Source: Gorsachius magnificus (lineage: Eukaryota > Chordata > Aves > Pelecaniformes > Ardeidae). Taken from it: a stretch of 64,000 bases of DNA. Positions within the stretch are counted from its first letter, which is position 1, and each line of letters opens with the position of its first letter. The notes below the pieces were generated by a model. That model did no database searches. It was not told the origin of the DNA and saw only the letters and a program-made list of their open reading frames with translations. Position numbers and translations under genes: made by a program. The stretch lies in the NCBI GenBank assembly GCA_034008185.1, contig CM067085.1, forward strand, positions 54,742,602 through 54,806,601, given 5' to 3'. This document shows positions 27,326 to 38,577 of the stretch, piece by piece.

Positions 27326-29474
27326 CACACGCAACACAGATGAGCATCCACATGGACAACAGCATGAAGAAAGAAACCATGATAAAGCATAAAGAGGATA
27401 AAGCAGTTAAAGGAAATAGATGATGTGTATAAAAATTAAAAAATTGTTTGCCATTTCCAGTGGCCTGTGCAGCATTTTGCATAGCTGGACGTGAATCTGC
27501 TCTCTTTAAATGGGTCCAAAATGGATTATTGGTTCAACTCAGCAGCCCAACAACTAGTTCAACACAGCTCTTGGGACCCTCTGGCTGGTGTTTAGCACAT
27601 GCAGAGCAGCTGATGGGAGGGAGAGCAATAGGTACTTGCTGGTGAAGGTGAAAAAAAAAAAAAAATAATGGAAAAGAGACTTCATATGTCGCTCATTAAA
27701 GGTACTTATATTGGAATAAAGTCAATCCATAGATTTATGGCCACTTTACTGCTGTTTAAAATAAACTGTGGTCCCACAAGCTAGGGTTATCAATGCATCT
27801 CATTATAATAGATTTGTGTATGATTGAGTGGATTTCTTCTTGAACTACTGGGATTCTTATTTGAATTCAGCCTTTAACAGAAAAATTTTCTGATAAGATG
27901 GTTGTAAATCCTCAGTGAAATAAACTCAGCATATCTATGGGCTTTTTAATCAAGTTAATGGCTTTTCTTTGTCTCCTCAGTATTATCCCTATATGCTCCC
28001 AAACCTTTCAAAGTAATTCTGACACAGATTAGGACCACTGAAGACAATCGTCCCTCATTACTAGAGCAAATGGTTTTGATTTGGGGGGCAGTAAATCTGG
28101 ATAGCATGGATCAGATGTTCTTACTGTGAACGAAGTGATAACCTCATGAGTGGTGTCAGGACTCAGGATCCGAAGCCTTCACCAGCGAAAGCTCCAGTGC
28201 ACACAAGCAGATGCAGAATTCCCAGAAAGCCCTGCATGTGGCAGAGAAGGGAATTCTCCCTATGTTTTAAAGCTTGTGTTGATGTCTCTGTCTTGCGAAG
28301 CATCCAGAATCAGGCACATTTCTATGCAAGTTTTGAAATAAAGGCTGATTAATTCTTAATGCCCAGGAGCAGCGGTATGCTTCTGTTTTCAGAGCACGCT
28401 ATGTCTTTCACATCCCAAAGACACACACCCTTGGCACAAGCCACACTTTCCCACGCAAAGCTCGTGCCCGGGTAGCAGCGTCCCGAGGAAGCTCATGCTA
28501 CTTCTCTCACACCTACAGCAATTGGTCCACTGGCACCGCAGCTCGCTCTTCTCTCTCCCTGATCTGGCCCAGCCCTCGGTGTCTGTGGCCATAATTGTCA
28601 TCCCCTGTATCAACACAAAGCAGGATTAGATCAGCTAAGTCGTGCTGATGCAAAACACACAAGAGGAAGAGGCCCTGTGTATTTTGCTGGCTCCCTTCTG
28701 CTATTCCACTTGTCTTTGACATTTGGCACACATGGAAACGTTCATATGCAGCAAATCCCTAATGTTCCCCTCTTATATAATAAACATTTGGAAGATGGCT
28801 TGTTTAGAGATAAGCATACATGTACTGGATTGATAAATGCTACTGAGATGTGACTTGTGAACTGGGCCCTCCTTAGCCAAACTGTTCACCTACAAAGCAA
28901 ATCAAGGAAGCAAGGCTGAACAATCAACCTATTTCATAACCAAATGAGAAGAAAAACCCAGACCTGCAATGAATTTTCACGCTATCCAATGATTTATCTT
29001 ATCTAATCTAAACATTTTAAATCATTTTTATTTAATAATTTTAAAAAACCTAAAAAACTAATCAGCTTTGAAATGAAACCACCAGTGAAAAGCCAGAAGA
29101 CTTTGTTTTAAATAAAGACCAAACAAGACTTTTTTTCTGCTTTCCTCCCGTCTTTGGAGGTGAAGCTATTTGTCACTACATGAAAACTAAATTTAAGACT
29201 TTTCTTTTTCTTCCTTTTTTTTTTTCCCCAAAATAAATTCATCTGGCTCCCACTGACATCCAAAGACATATAAGAACACGCTACATAAAATATCTTCACA
29301 AGAAGCAGATTGGCTGTCTAATGTTAGCAGACTTCGTTTTGTTGGTATTATCATGGCACATAACATCATCTTGCCATCAGCATCCATTACGGATACAGCT
29401 TTTACCAACAGCTACTGTATATTAGGGGTGGGGGAACTCTCACAACTGTTCTGTCTCTGACTACCTTTTAAACA

Positions 29475-29575
29475 GGCTCATAAGATAATTCAGGTTGGAA
29501 GAGCCCTCAGGATGTGTCCCTGTTCAACCTCCTGCTCAAAGCATAATGAGAATCTCTAAGGTATTGCCCAGTCAG
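29475..29575 (-). mobile_element. Diverged CR1 3'-end fragment
   Basis: The plus strand reads CAGGTTGGAAGAGCCCTCAG and then GTTCAACCTCCTGCTCAAAG. This is the reverse complement of a CR1 tail with substitutions, so the element is in minus orientation. The terminal octamer is not preserved, so the copy is older than the one near 27.3 kb. Boundaries are approximate. Confidence 0.65.
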
Positions 29576-32500
29576 TAAGTTAACCCTCCTTCAGTTACCC
29601 TACATATATTTAGTTATTCATAAGAAGTGCTGAAGTTACATTCAGAAATAACTGTTATCAACATGTGGTATTTATTAGCAAAAATTATTTCTGAAAGGCT
29701 ATTGCGGTGTATGGGGGTCTCCTAGGGCTTCTCTGACAGCAAAGGTCTTTAGCAAAAAAATTCAGTAACCCGTTTCTCTTCATAAATTTCCAGCTGTCCT
29801 GTGGCTTTTTTTAGTTTGTGCTGCGACAAAGTTTGCCTCATGTTGTCCTTTCCTCTCCAGAGATTTTCCCTTCTGCTTTTGAAGCTCCAGGCCACAGAAC
29901 ACCTCTCAAGTGGGACTCTGCCATGGCTTTGTGATAAACACACCAAAATATTCTATATTCATAGCAAGTCTCCATCTCCCAAGTGGTCAATTCAATAACC
30001 AGTTCTTAGCAAGCTAACATGGGGAAGTGAATGGCAGTCTGTGCGATAAGAAGCTGAGAAGTGGTGTTGCAGTGTGGTGACAGGAGACATCAGCTGTGCA
30101 TTGCTCACCACCCAGCGCCTTAGGACTCCCACAGACTCGCAGCCATGGGTGGTCCGCTAAGCGGCCGTGAACATCGAGATAAGCAGCTACATGCAAGAGC
30201 AGTTCCACAGCAGAGGGACTCTGCTCTTTGAAACACGGGAGAGGTTCATAGCCTAGATCCATCTATGGTGGAAGCAACAGGCAAGGACTTACCGGAAGAG
30301 CCTGAAGCAGTGATATGGGACCTTTACGTTCAAACTCCCTACCATTATGCAAAATACGCAGTAGGGTCAGTAACACAAAACCTCTTTTTCCACTATCTTA
30401 GTAGCACTCTGTTTCTAAAAAGGCTGCTCAGTCCTTTTTCTTTTTGGGATCACCAGCTGCAATTATTTCACTGTATCATCATCACCAAATGCTGTGATAA
30501 ACAGACTCTGAGATGATGAAGCACAGAAATTTTCAGAGTTTTTATTTCCAGACCAGCCAGTTGATTTTCCAAATTAATTTAACTGTTCAGCCATTAATTA
30601 CTAAAGAAGCAGTTGATTTTGATGGGACCAGACTGTAGAGCCTTCTGGCAACTCTTGTTGTTAGTTCAATGCTACTGCTAAGGGGGCTACCTATATTGTA
30701 AACTTGGGCAGTGATCTGTGGGCTGATAAACCAGGGGAAAGCACTTGAACAGTAAATTTTTTTTTTTTGTTCAACAGAATCTACCCAAAAAGATGACATA
30801 AAGGCCATTTTTTTCATATTTTGAAATCAGAAGCAACACAGAAATAATTAGCTTATGTATCTGATCATGGTAACCCAGCTCTCTAGATTTTAATTGGTGG
30901 GGTAATTTTTTTTTTTTGCATACTGGCTCAAGAGGAAGTGTTTTGGCCAGCACAGAAAGAGGGAATACAGGCAATTTTCAGTAGTTCTTTCAAGTTCAAG
31001 TCACTGGTTGACCAAACCAAATCCAATAAATGAATAATAGTTATTAAACAGAAACACAAATTGGAACAAAACGTGTTGTGGATTGCTATGGTGTGCTATG
31101 AGTAAGGTTTCTGTAATAAGTAACTATTGCAGAACAAAAAAGCACCCTGTTATGATGATTTTAACTTGAAAATGAGGTTTATATATGTGACTGCATTTTA
31201 ACAAGTTACAGGGCTTTTTTATCCCCAAGTCCTTTGCATAAAATTTTTCTTTATGAAATAAAATTAATTTGAATGATGTAAATGAAAATGGCTCCATAGA
31301 TATGGACATACTTAAAATAGGAATGGAAAGAGGAGTATGGACTGGAAAGTAGAGTAATAAGTTCAGAAATTTCATGTACCAGAGACCAGGCAATACCATC
31401 CATTTGCCTATGGTAGTGAATTGCTTTCACAAGTGTCCTGTTCAACCCCAGGATCAGAGTTAACTCAGATTATCTTGGTCCTCAGTTTCCCAGAGCAGAT
31501 AATTAAAACAAAAACAGCTTCTGAGAATACAAATTCCATTAAAAATTTGCAGCCCTTCTGAGACAAGAGGGACAAGGGTCGTACAGTCTAACACGGTACA
31601 GAGAAAAACTAAGATCTCAAATGTATCTGTAACACCATCTAAAGATGAAATGACCTTTCCAATCCAATCCAATTTAATAGACCATCATGTTTCATGCCAC
31701 CTTGTTTTAGGGTTGGAGTCATATGGTCTGTCACCTGCACTAGATTATTTCTATTGGAAAAAACGTTTTTAAAATCAGAGGAACCATATATTTAGCCGTC
31801 AAGGACAGAGGAAAATATCCCAGCCAGTCATGCATCCCCTAGAGAGAATCCCTGAGCCAAACTTGCTTTTATTATTATAGTAGGACCTTTTCCATCAGCG
31901 TGGAGGTGGACAGAGGAAAAAAAAAAAGAGGAATTATTATTTTAACATTTTCCCTCCAGCACTGTCACTCTTCTGCAAAGGCATCTGAGCAGCGTGAGGC
32001 CAAGCAATGTATGCACAGCAACAGCATCCACTTACAGTACATCCATCGCTGCATGCAAAATCGAAACCGTCATTGTTCTCAGGACTGTAATTGCACTTCC
32101 TTAGAAATGATGAGGAAGCAGGTCACTAAAATATCCTGTAACATGCAGTATGTAACCGGGAAATGGGCTTTGACCTGCTCTTTTCTGTTTCTAAATATTT
32201 TGGGATTTGAAAGCTCAGCCTCAAGCACACATTCATCTATAGCAGTTCAGCTGTCACTCGTAATACAAATCAAAAGATGATAGATGAGAGAATCTGCCCA
32301 GAAGTTCAATTCCTGCTAGGGTCATTCTGTCCGTAGTGACCACTTTTCCACACTAACCACATCACTTCATTGGCTTACCCCACCATAAGCATTTTTTACA
32401 CATAAAAGCACATATGTAGAAGTGTATAAAACATTTATCTACCAACTATAAAATTTCTCTGGTCTAAAGCTTTTCAACTGGCAGATTTGTTTATGCGCAC

Positions 32501-33344
32501 TGTGCCTTCTGACATTATCACATTTCCCACTGCCACATGAAAACAGAAAAAAAAAACCCCAGAGCATCCTTACTTTCATCCTGTACCATACTGGTTGTGT
32601 TTCTGTAGAGGAAGCTACAAAGCCTATATGTAGAAGAAGAGCTGGATGAATATTTCAAAACATATTTGCGAAAATATACTGATTATTTTCTCACTGAATA
32701 GATTTCAGTTGCACTCTTGTGCAGCCTCTATACACTTATTTCATGCAAACACGCTAGTAGAAATGGAAAAGTTTACTGGCAGGAATGTCTGTAGAAATAG
32801 TACATTTTACAAAAATATTTACAGTAAGCAAATTTTCTATCTATAAGTACAAGTATTCACATAAACTTGACTCCTCCAGCAAGAGGTGACTGAAGATATA
32901 TACAGTCAGAATAGCTCATGTTTAATTCACAGTAGCAAAGACTAGCAACAACACGTTCAACCAAAGTAGGTATAATGAATTATTTTAAATTGATTAAAAA
33001 AATAATTGCTGAATTACTACTACAGTCCACAGACATATTAACTCACAGGTAATTTTCAAGCAGAAAGGAAGCTGTCAAATGAAATGGGTAATTACATGAA
33101 ATTCATCCAGCTCTGCCTTGTTTATTAAATATCCAGCACAATGTGTGTAATTTTCTGAAGAGACCAAAGAACAAAATCTGGAGGGGTTAATGTACTTTTC
33201 TACCAACAAATGGTGCTTCAGCAATAGCTCATCTATGCAAAGCCATATCCATAGAATGGTTTTTGTTTTCCTTCCATGGTACCTCAAGTGTGTCTCAGTA
33301 TTCTCCTGACGTAAATTATATTGCGATTATTTCAATTCTTCCAG

Positions 33345-33560
33345 TTGACAACTGACTTGATCTCGAACATATTCGCCTCCATTGGCTCAGTAACACTGGC
33401 CTTGTTATTGATCCTCTTCTTGGCAGTTGTGGTTTCAGTCATCGCTGCCAATAAACGGGCGACTCAAGGGACCTACAGCCCCAGCCGGCAGGAGAAGGAG
33501 GGATCCCGGGTAGAGATGTGGAACATGGTGCAGCCACCACCAATGGAAAGACTGATTTAG
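33345..33560 (+). CDS. CRB1: CRB1 final coding exon (equivalent of human exon 12): transmembrane helix and cytoplasmic tail
   Basis: This exon starts in phase 0 after TTCAATTCTTCCAG and runs 216 bp to TAG at 33558-33560, the same coding length as the human exon as I recall it. It encodes a short extracellular stem ([15 protein letters not shown]), one membrane helix ([18 protein letters not shown]) and a cytoplasmic tail of about 37 residues. The tail carries the two motifs that define Crumbs proteins: the juxtamembrane FERM-binding region ([19 protein letters not shown]) and the C-terminal PDZ ligand ERLI, which binds PALS1 (established knowledge). All key residues are intact, so the gene appears functional. 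Confidence 0.97.
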   Translation: MTTDLISNIFASIGSVTLALLLILFLAVVVSVIAANKRATQGTYSPSRQEKEGSRVEMWNMVQPPPMERLI

Positions 33561-33992
33561 AAGAAAGCACTCCTCCATCCTGGAAGACGGCTGAAAGGGG
33601 ACAGTGTACATATGTTAGATATGTTAATTTTCATTCTGATTCCAGGAATACTCACTATAAAGACTGCAATGACTTTGGGCTTTCAATATTTTTTTTTTCT
33701 TTTAAGTTCAATAACATTAAAATTCTCTTAGTAGTTAAGTGAACCAATGCCATTTATTGTTGTTTTGGACCAACACGTCCAAGGACAACTTTTATTTGCA
33801 CTGGAAACTCCAGCCTTGGTAATCAGCAGTAGGCATTACAGACAGTAAATGCTCCTGGGATACATGCAAGTGCCTGTCACAGATGCAAGACAAATAACAG
33901 CTTCTCGTTTGTGTTTTCCTTTGACTGCCTAGCAATCACTGCTGCAGAAGACGATGCAGACAAATTAAATAAACCTGTATGATAAAGACATT
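33561..33992 (+). other. CRB1: CRB1 3' untranslated region (probable)
   Basis: This sequence follows the stop codon and runs to just past a canonical AATAAA at 33968-33973, with a suitable cleavage zone about 15-20 bp later. It contains a TGTACATA word at 33605-33612 that fits the Pumilio consensus UGUANAUA. The true poly(A) site cannot be seen in genomic DNA, and a longer 3' UTR is possible. Confidence 0.55.
33968..33973 (+). terminator. CRB1: Candidate CRB1 polyadenylation signal
   Basis: The first exact AATAAA downstream of the CRB1 stop codon, about 410 bp after it. An ATTAAA variant lies earlier, near 33,716. Confidence 0.5.
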
Positions 33993-36900
33993 ATAATTCT
34001 GTTATCAAAGGGTTTAGTGCTAGAGCTGTGTCTCAGCATATCTACTTTCATCTGTTAATCAGGGATTAAAAGGAAGCTGTGTGAAAATTCTCCAAAATAA
34101 ATGCTTCGCGTTTAATTGGTTTTCCTTCCTCCAGTTCTCTCATTTTACCTGCTGCCCCTCCACCTTCTACTGAAAATAATTTCAGTTTCCACAAAAGCAC
34201 ATATTTCTCTGAGCATAAAGGACTATGTCCTAAAATATCCAGTGGGCACAATATGACCTTTTAGGAGACATCAAGTATAAACACCCTAAAACAAATTCTG
34301 TGCTTCCAAACAACAGCCATTTTCTTATTACAATATCACCTGACAGTCCATTTTAGAAAACTATCACTTCTTACATTGCAAACGTACTTTGGCTGCCAAA
34401 AAGCATGCTCAAAAACGTTTCCCAAAGCTCATGGAAAATACTAGGGAAGAGGCAGAAGTAGCCTACAGATAAAAGACTGGCTTGGAAATAATTACGACAG
34501 ACTTGGCACTTCTCCTGGAGCTTAGACTTCTCCTATGATCATGGGCAAATTAAGTTTTATGCCTCAATATTCTTCTTTTAAAACAGGGATAATCCCATTT
34601 AACCACCTTGTAAACCTCAGCAGCAAAAGGATTGCAACTGTTTGTTGAGAAAGAAACAAACACATAAAATGTAATGGAATAACAGGAGAAGTTTGGAAGA
34701 AATCTCATGATGAAATAAACATTTGAAAATGACTTCAAGAGATTTAATGATGATTCTTGTAGTAGGAAAGGATGTGCCAAAAGTACACCCAGGTCAAGGG
34801 CGGTTTTGAACTGTAGAGGCAATTTTTACCAGTAACTCATCCAGTTTATTTTCACACGGTCAAGAAATTAAAGCATAAGCATTGCTCCTACACAGACTGA
34901 ACCCACAATAAAGAGGCAATGGAGTGGAAAGTCCATGATGGCATTTCTTCCTTCCTTCAGTTCAGCTTACATGTTCCCGCAATTGCGAAACGTCCCAGAT
35001 ACAGGCATCAGACCCTAGATGGTTGTTCCAGGAGTTGCATAATAGAGCCCATACACTCAGTATCCAAGAGTTTAACTCATCTTTTTAATTAATGATCAAT
35101 TCATCATTCATTCTGAATGAATCCCTTAAGGAATTACTGAATATCAATGTCACTCCCATTTATTTTTGTATGAGAAGATTAGCAGTAACTATGATAGTAA
35201 GCACATTCTGGATTTTTTGCAGTCCTCACAGATCTCTTTCAAAACAAAGCACTACAGAAAATGTGAGTGGATGGTAGGATTCAAGCTGAGTTAAAAGAGC
35301 AGAATGTAGTCACAGTGAAAATGCACCGCAAATTTTATTCTAGCCCAATTTACAGCTTTACTACTCAAGCTTATTATTTCAAATGCAATTGTTTCTGTAC
35401 AGATGCAGTTCAAACCCAGGGAGTTAAATGGCAACTAAGGAAAGAACAGAAAAATAAGTTACCAAAAATATGATGGCAGATAAGAGATAACAGAGATTCA
35501 GGGAAAATCTTTTCGACTCATGGCACTATGTAATAACAGATGCAATAGCTTTCAATTTAAACTCTTGGTTTTAGCCCAGCATTTGCCCTATGAGACACTG
35601 CTGAGGCGTAATAAAAAAAATACTATAAAGTTTGTTAGGCATGATCATTTTTAGAAAGATAAATAAATATTTGAAAAAAAAGAAGAAATTGACCCAAAGA
35701 GCATACAGCGTGAAGTAGATACCGCCCAGCAAACCAGACAGCAAAGAGCAGTGTGTGAGGATGAGGGACTTCCAGTGAAGCAGGAGTGATTTGGGCAGAT
35801 TCTTATACACGTTGCTTTAGCCTCACCCCAAAAAAGCTGCGAAGGACCCAAACACAAGGCCACCTTCTAGATGGAGATGGCAAAGCAGACAAAGACACAT
35901 GAACCTGGGGGAACAAGAGGGCAAGCCATAAGTAAGCAGACAAGAAGAGCTGTGAGGCTGCAGGCTGGGAAGGGCACAGTGAGCTCTGAAAACCAGGGGG
36001 AATCTAGAAGCACCAACTGGGCAGAAGTAGCAGAAGCAGCATTGAACTAGTAAAGCAGATGCTACGAAGATGCTTCCACACACCTGCTTTGTGTTCTTGG
36101 ATTTCTGGTCAATGATAGTGGTTGCATGAGTTGAAAGGAGAAATAAAATTGATAGAAATCTCAGCGAATAGCAGAGATGGAGAAAGAAAAGAAGAGATTA
36201 AGTCAACTCAGAAGGATGGTTATAATAAAGATCTACCTTTGAAGCTCACCTTTCTCTGAGCAGGAGGCTGGACTAGATGACCTCAGCAGGTATCTTCCAG
36301 ACTAAATTACAGTATGATTCAAGGAAAAAGAATGGAAGAGAGAAAGCAGCTGAAGATGGAGGCAGTTTGCCTGGAGAACTAACTTGAAGGAAAGCATTAT
36401 TGTTCCCGGTGGAAGATAGAGCAAGAATAAGGAAGTGGCTGGAAAGTAATTCTGCTCCTCTCGGAGGTTTGACTTTCTGGATGAAAATTTGGAGACAGTA
36501 GAAAAACAATCTGTATAGAGGTAATGAAGTATTTGAGAAAGTGTTGCCACACAGAGGATCTATAGGGCTAAGCAAGATACCCAGGAACATGTAGGAGGAA
36601 GGAGAAGCAGAGAAGATGAAAGCCTGAAGAGTTTTCAGACAGACCAAAGAGAGCTCTGGAGGAATATTCTCCTAAAGAATTAAGAAGACATCCATAAAAA
36701 CACAAGAAAGGGAAAATCTCATAGTGAAATATGACTGTGGTTTGTAGAAGGTAAGTCAAGGAGACAGAAGGCAGGGGAAAAACCTTTAAACTTAGAGTCA
36801 TTCGTAAGTAATTGCTGTCAGTTTCAGTGGAGAGGAAACGATAAAAATAAGAGTGATGAAAATTCACACAAAAGTGAGAGAAGAACAGGAAATGAAAGTG

Positions 36901-37994
36901 GATTGCACTTGAGGAAGGTGGAGGCAAGAGCTGGATCGCAGCAAGGGTGAAGCTGGGCTTTCACGCCAGTGAGGCCATAGGAAAGGGAGGGAGGATGATA
37001 CTGAGTCAGGAATGAGAATCACCTGCTGAAGCAGATCTGTGTAAGAGGACTTAGAGGGAGCATGGTTTGTTGCAAATAAGCATTAAAATGTGAAATATTC
37101 AAAACTCTATTTGCGATCTTATAAGAAACAAACAAGAAAAGGCCCAAAAGGCACAAATATCAGTTCTAAAGACACTTTCTGAAAAGCTGAATTAACAAAA
37201 CAACATCCAAAGAAGGCAGGGAGGCAGATGCTGCAGCTGGAAAATATCAGTGGTGGTCTGGAGAAGCACAAAAAGTCCCAAAGCCATCACTACATTAACA
37301 TGCGTGAAACGCACGGTTAGGAAGACTGATCCTTCCAGGCCATATCTCAGCCAGAGAACAACAGTTAAAACAAAAGAGTATAAATTATAATGAGTGCCTA
37401 ATACCATCTTTGCTGAAATTTAAACTTCAGATTAGGACTGATATAGCAGATGTCAAGCTATTTACTGCTTCTCAGCCCAGGAGTATAATAAAATGCGTAT
37501 AGAAGCACAGACATTCAGGGAGGAGCAATGACATCTAAGAGTTGTGGAGAGCATTTGTGCTGCTATAAGGAAAAAAAAATTGAGATTGGCTTCTCATTTC
37601 CCAAAAAGCACTGATCACCTCCATTAATATGGAGGTATCTCCACACAGAAGACTTAAAACATTTCAAAATTACATTGTTTAATCTATACCATGATTTGAC
37701 TCAAAAGCTGAAAGTAAAATAATTTATTCACGATTATTTGCAACCTATCCATTAAAGAAACAAAAGCACAATATACTCCCAAACCTTACACATTTAAACT
37801 TTTTCTTCATGTCTAACAGCCTTCTACAAAGAAAGAGAAGGTGCTAAATTAGAGCACATCATCTGCTCTGAACCAAATCCCTCTGAAGATACTCGGAAAG
37901 GGAAAGGATGAAGCAAATTGCTCCCCTTTCACAGTCCATTCCCTTTTCCCTTGGAAAAAGGTGACATCCAGCCCGTGAAACAGTGAGTAGTACC
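33993..37994. other. Intergenic DNA between CRB1 and DENND1B, left part
   Basis: No gene is recognised. From about 35.69 to 37.06 kb the plus strand is markedly purine-rich, which opens long but featureless minus-strand frames (up to 124 codons). A CR1 tail fragment lies at about 36.25-36.32 kb. The rest is ordinary AT-rich sequence. Confidence 0.7.
36250..36318 (+). mobile_element. CR1 3'-end fragment
   Basis: The plus strand reads GAGCAGGAGGCTGGACTAGA, then TGACCTCAGCAGGTATCTTC, ending near AGTATGATTC. This is the CR1 tail in plus orientation with several substitutions. Only about 70 bp survive. Confidence 0.75.
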
Positions 37995-38572
37995 TGTCCT
38001 GGTTTCAGCTGGGATAGAGTTAATTTTCTTCACAGAAGCTAGCATAGTGCTGTGCTTTGGATTTAGTGCTAGAAGAATGTTGATAACACGCTGATGTTTT
38101 TAGTTGCTGCCAAGTGTGCTCAGACTGTTCAAGGACTTTTTGAGCTTCTCCTGCTCGGCCAGGTGCATAACAAGCTGGGAGTACAGCACAGCTAGGACCC
38201 AAACTGTCCAAAGAGCTATTCCATACCATAGAACGTCATGCTCGGGGGGGGGGGGGGGTTGGTGGGTCGGTCGGTCGCGGGGGGAGTGATCGCTGCTCGG
38301 GTACTGATCGCTGCTCGGGACGGGCTGGGCATCGGTCGGCGGGTGGTGAGCAATTGCATTGTGCATCATTCGTTTTGTATATTCTGTATATTTTGTTATC
38401 ATTCTCATTATTACTATTATTATTATTTTCTCTTATTAAACTGTCTTTATCTCAGCCCTCGGCTCTAACCTTTTTCTCCTTCCCGATTCTCTCCCCCATC
38501 CCACTGAGGGAGGGGGGGGAGTGAGCGAGCGGCTGCGTGGTGCTTAGTTGCCAGCCGGGTTAAACCACGACA
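37995..38572 (+). mobile_element. Solo LTR of an avian endogenous retrovirus (ERVL-like), flanked by a 5-bp target duplication
   Basis: The element begins TGTCCTGGTTTCAGCTGGGA and ends TTAAACCACGACA, giving the TG...CA ends of an LTR and a length of 578 bp. GTACC occurs immediately before it (37990-37994) and immediately after it (38573-38577), an exact 5-bp target-site duplication. No internal retroviral sequence is present, so it is a solo LTR left by recombination between two LTRs. Inside are a 15-base G run (38244-38258) followed by TCGG units, a GTATATTCTGTATATTTTG AT-rich segment, an (ATT)n stretch and a TTATTAAAC word suitable as a polyadenylation signal. A 5-bp duplication is typical of ERVL-type elements (established knowledge). 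Orientation is taken from remembered relatives and from the TATA-like then poly(A)-like order. Confidence 0.9.
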
Positions 38573-38577
38573 GTACC

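Larger units (their letters stand above)
9486..33344 (+). other. CRB1: CRB1 last intron, about 23.9 kb
   Basis: This intron lies between the exon 11 donor GTAAGC and the acceptor TTTCAATTCTTCCAG at 33344. It is long and AT-rich, with the most extreme stretch at about 11.2-12.5 kb. It contains two short CR1 3'-end fragments (near 27.28 and 29.52 kb), GA and TA microsatellites, A-runs at 16,128-16,143 and 27,649-27,665, and a cluster of homeodomain-type TAATTA sites near 15.3 kb. None of the open frames in it (up to 126 codons at 31,900-32,280) shows a domain or a splice-compatible continuation of CRB1. Its first 126 bases may be coding in an alternative transcript. Confidence 0.85.

Noticed and set aside
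31900..32280. 126-codon plus-strand frame in the last CRB1 intron
   Set aside because: Mixed composition, no domain, no matching splice sites in phase with CRB1. Considered as an alternative CRB1 exon and dropped.
36273..36927. Minus-strand frames of 119-124 codons
   Set aside because: They follow from the purine skew of the plus strand, with low-complexity Ser/Phe/Leu composition and no domain or splice-compatible neighbours.
38100..38408. 102-codon minus-strand frame with a His/Pro-rich stretch
   Set aside because: It lies inside the solo LTR, and the composition comes from the G run and TCGG units read in antisense.
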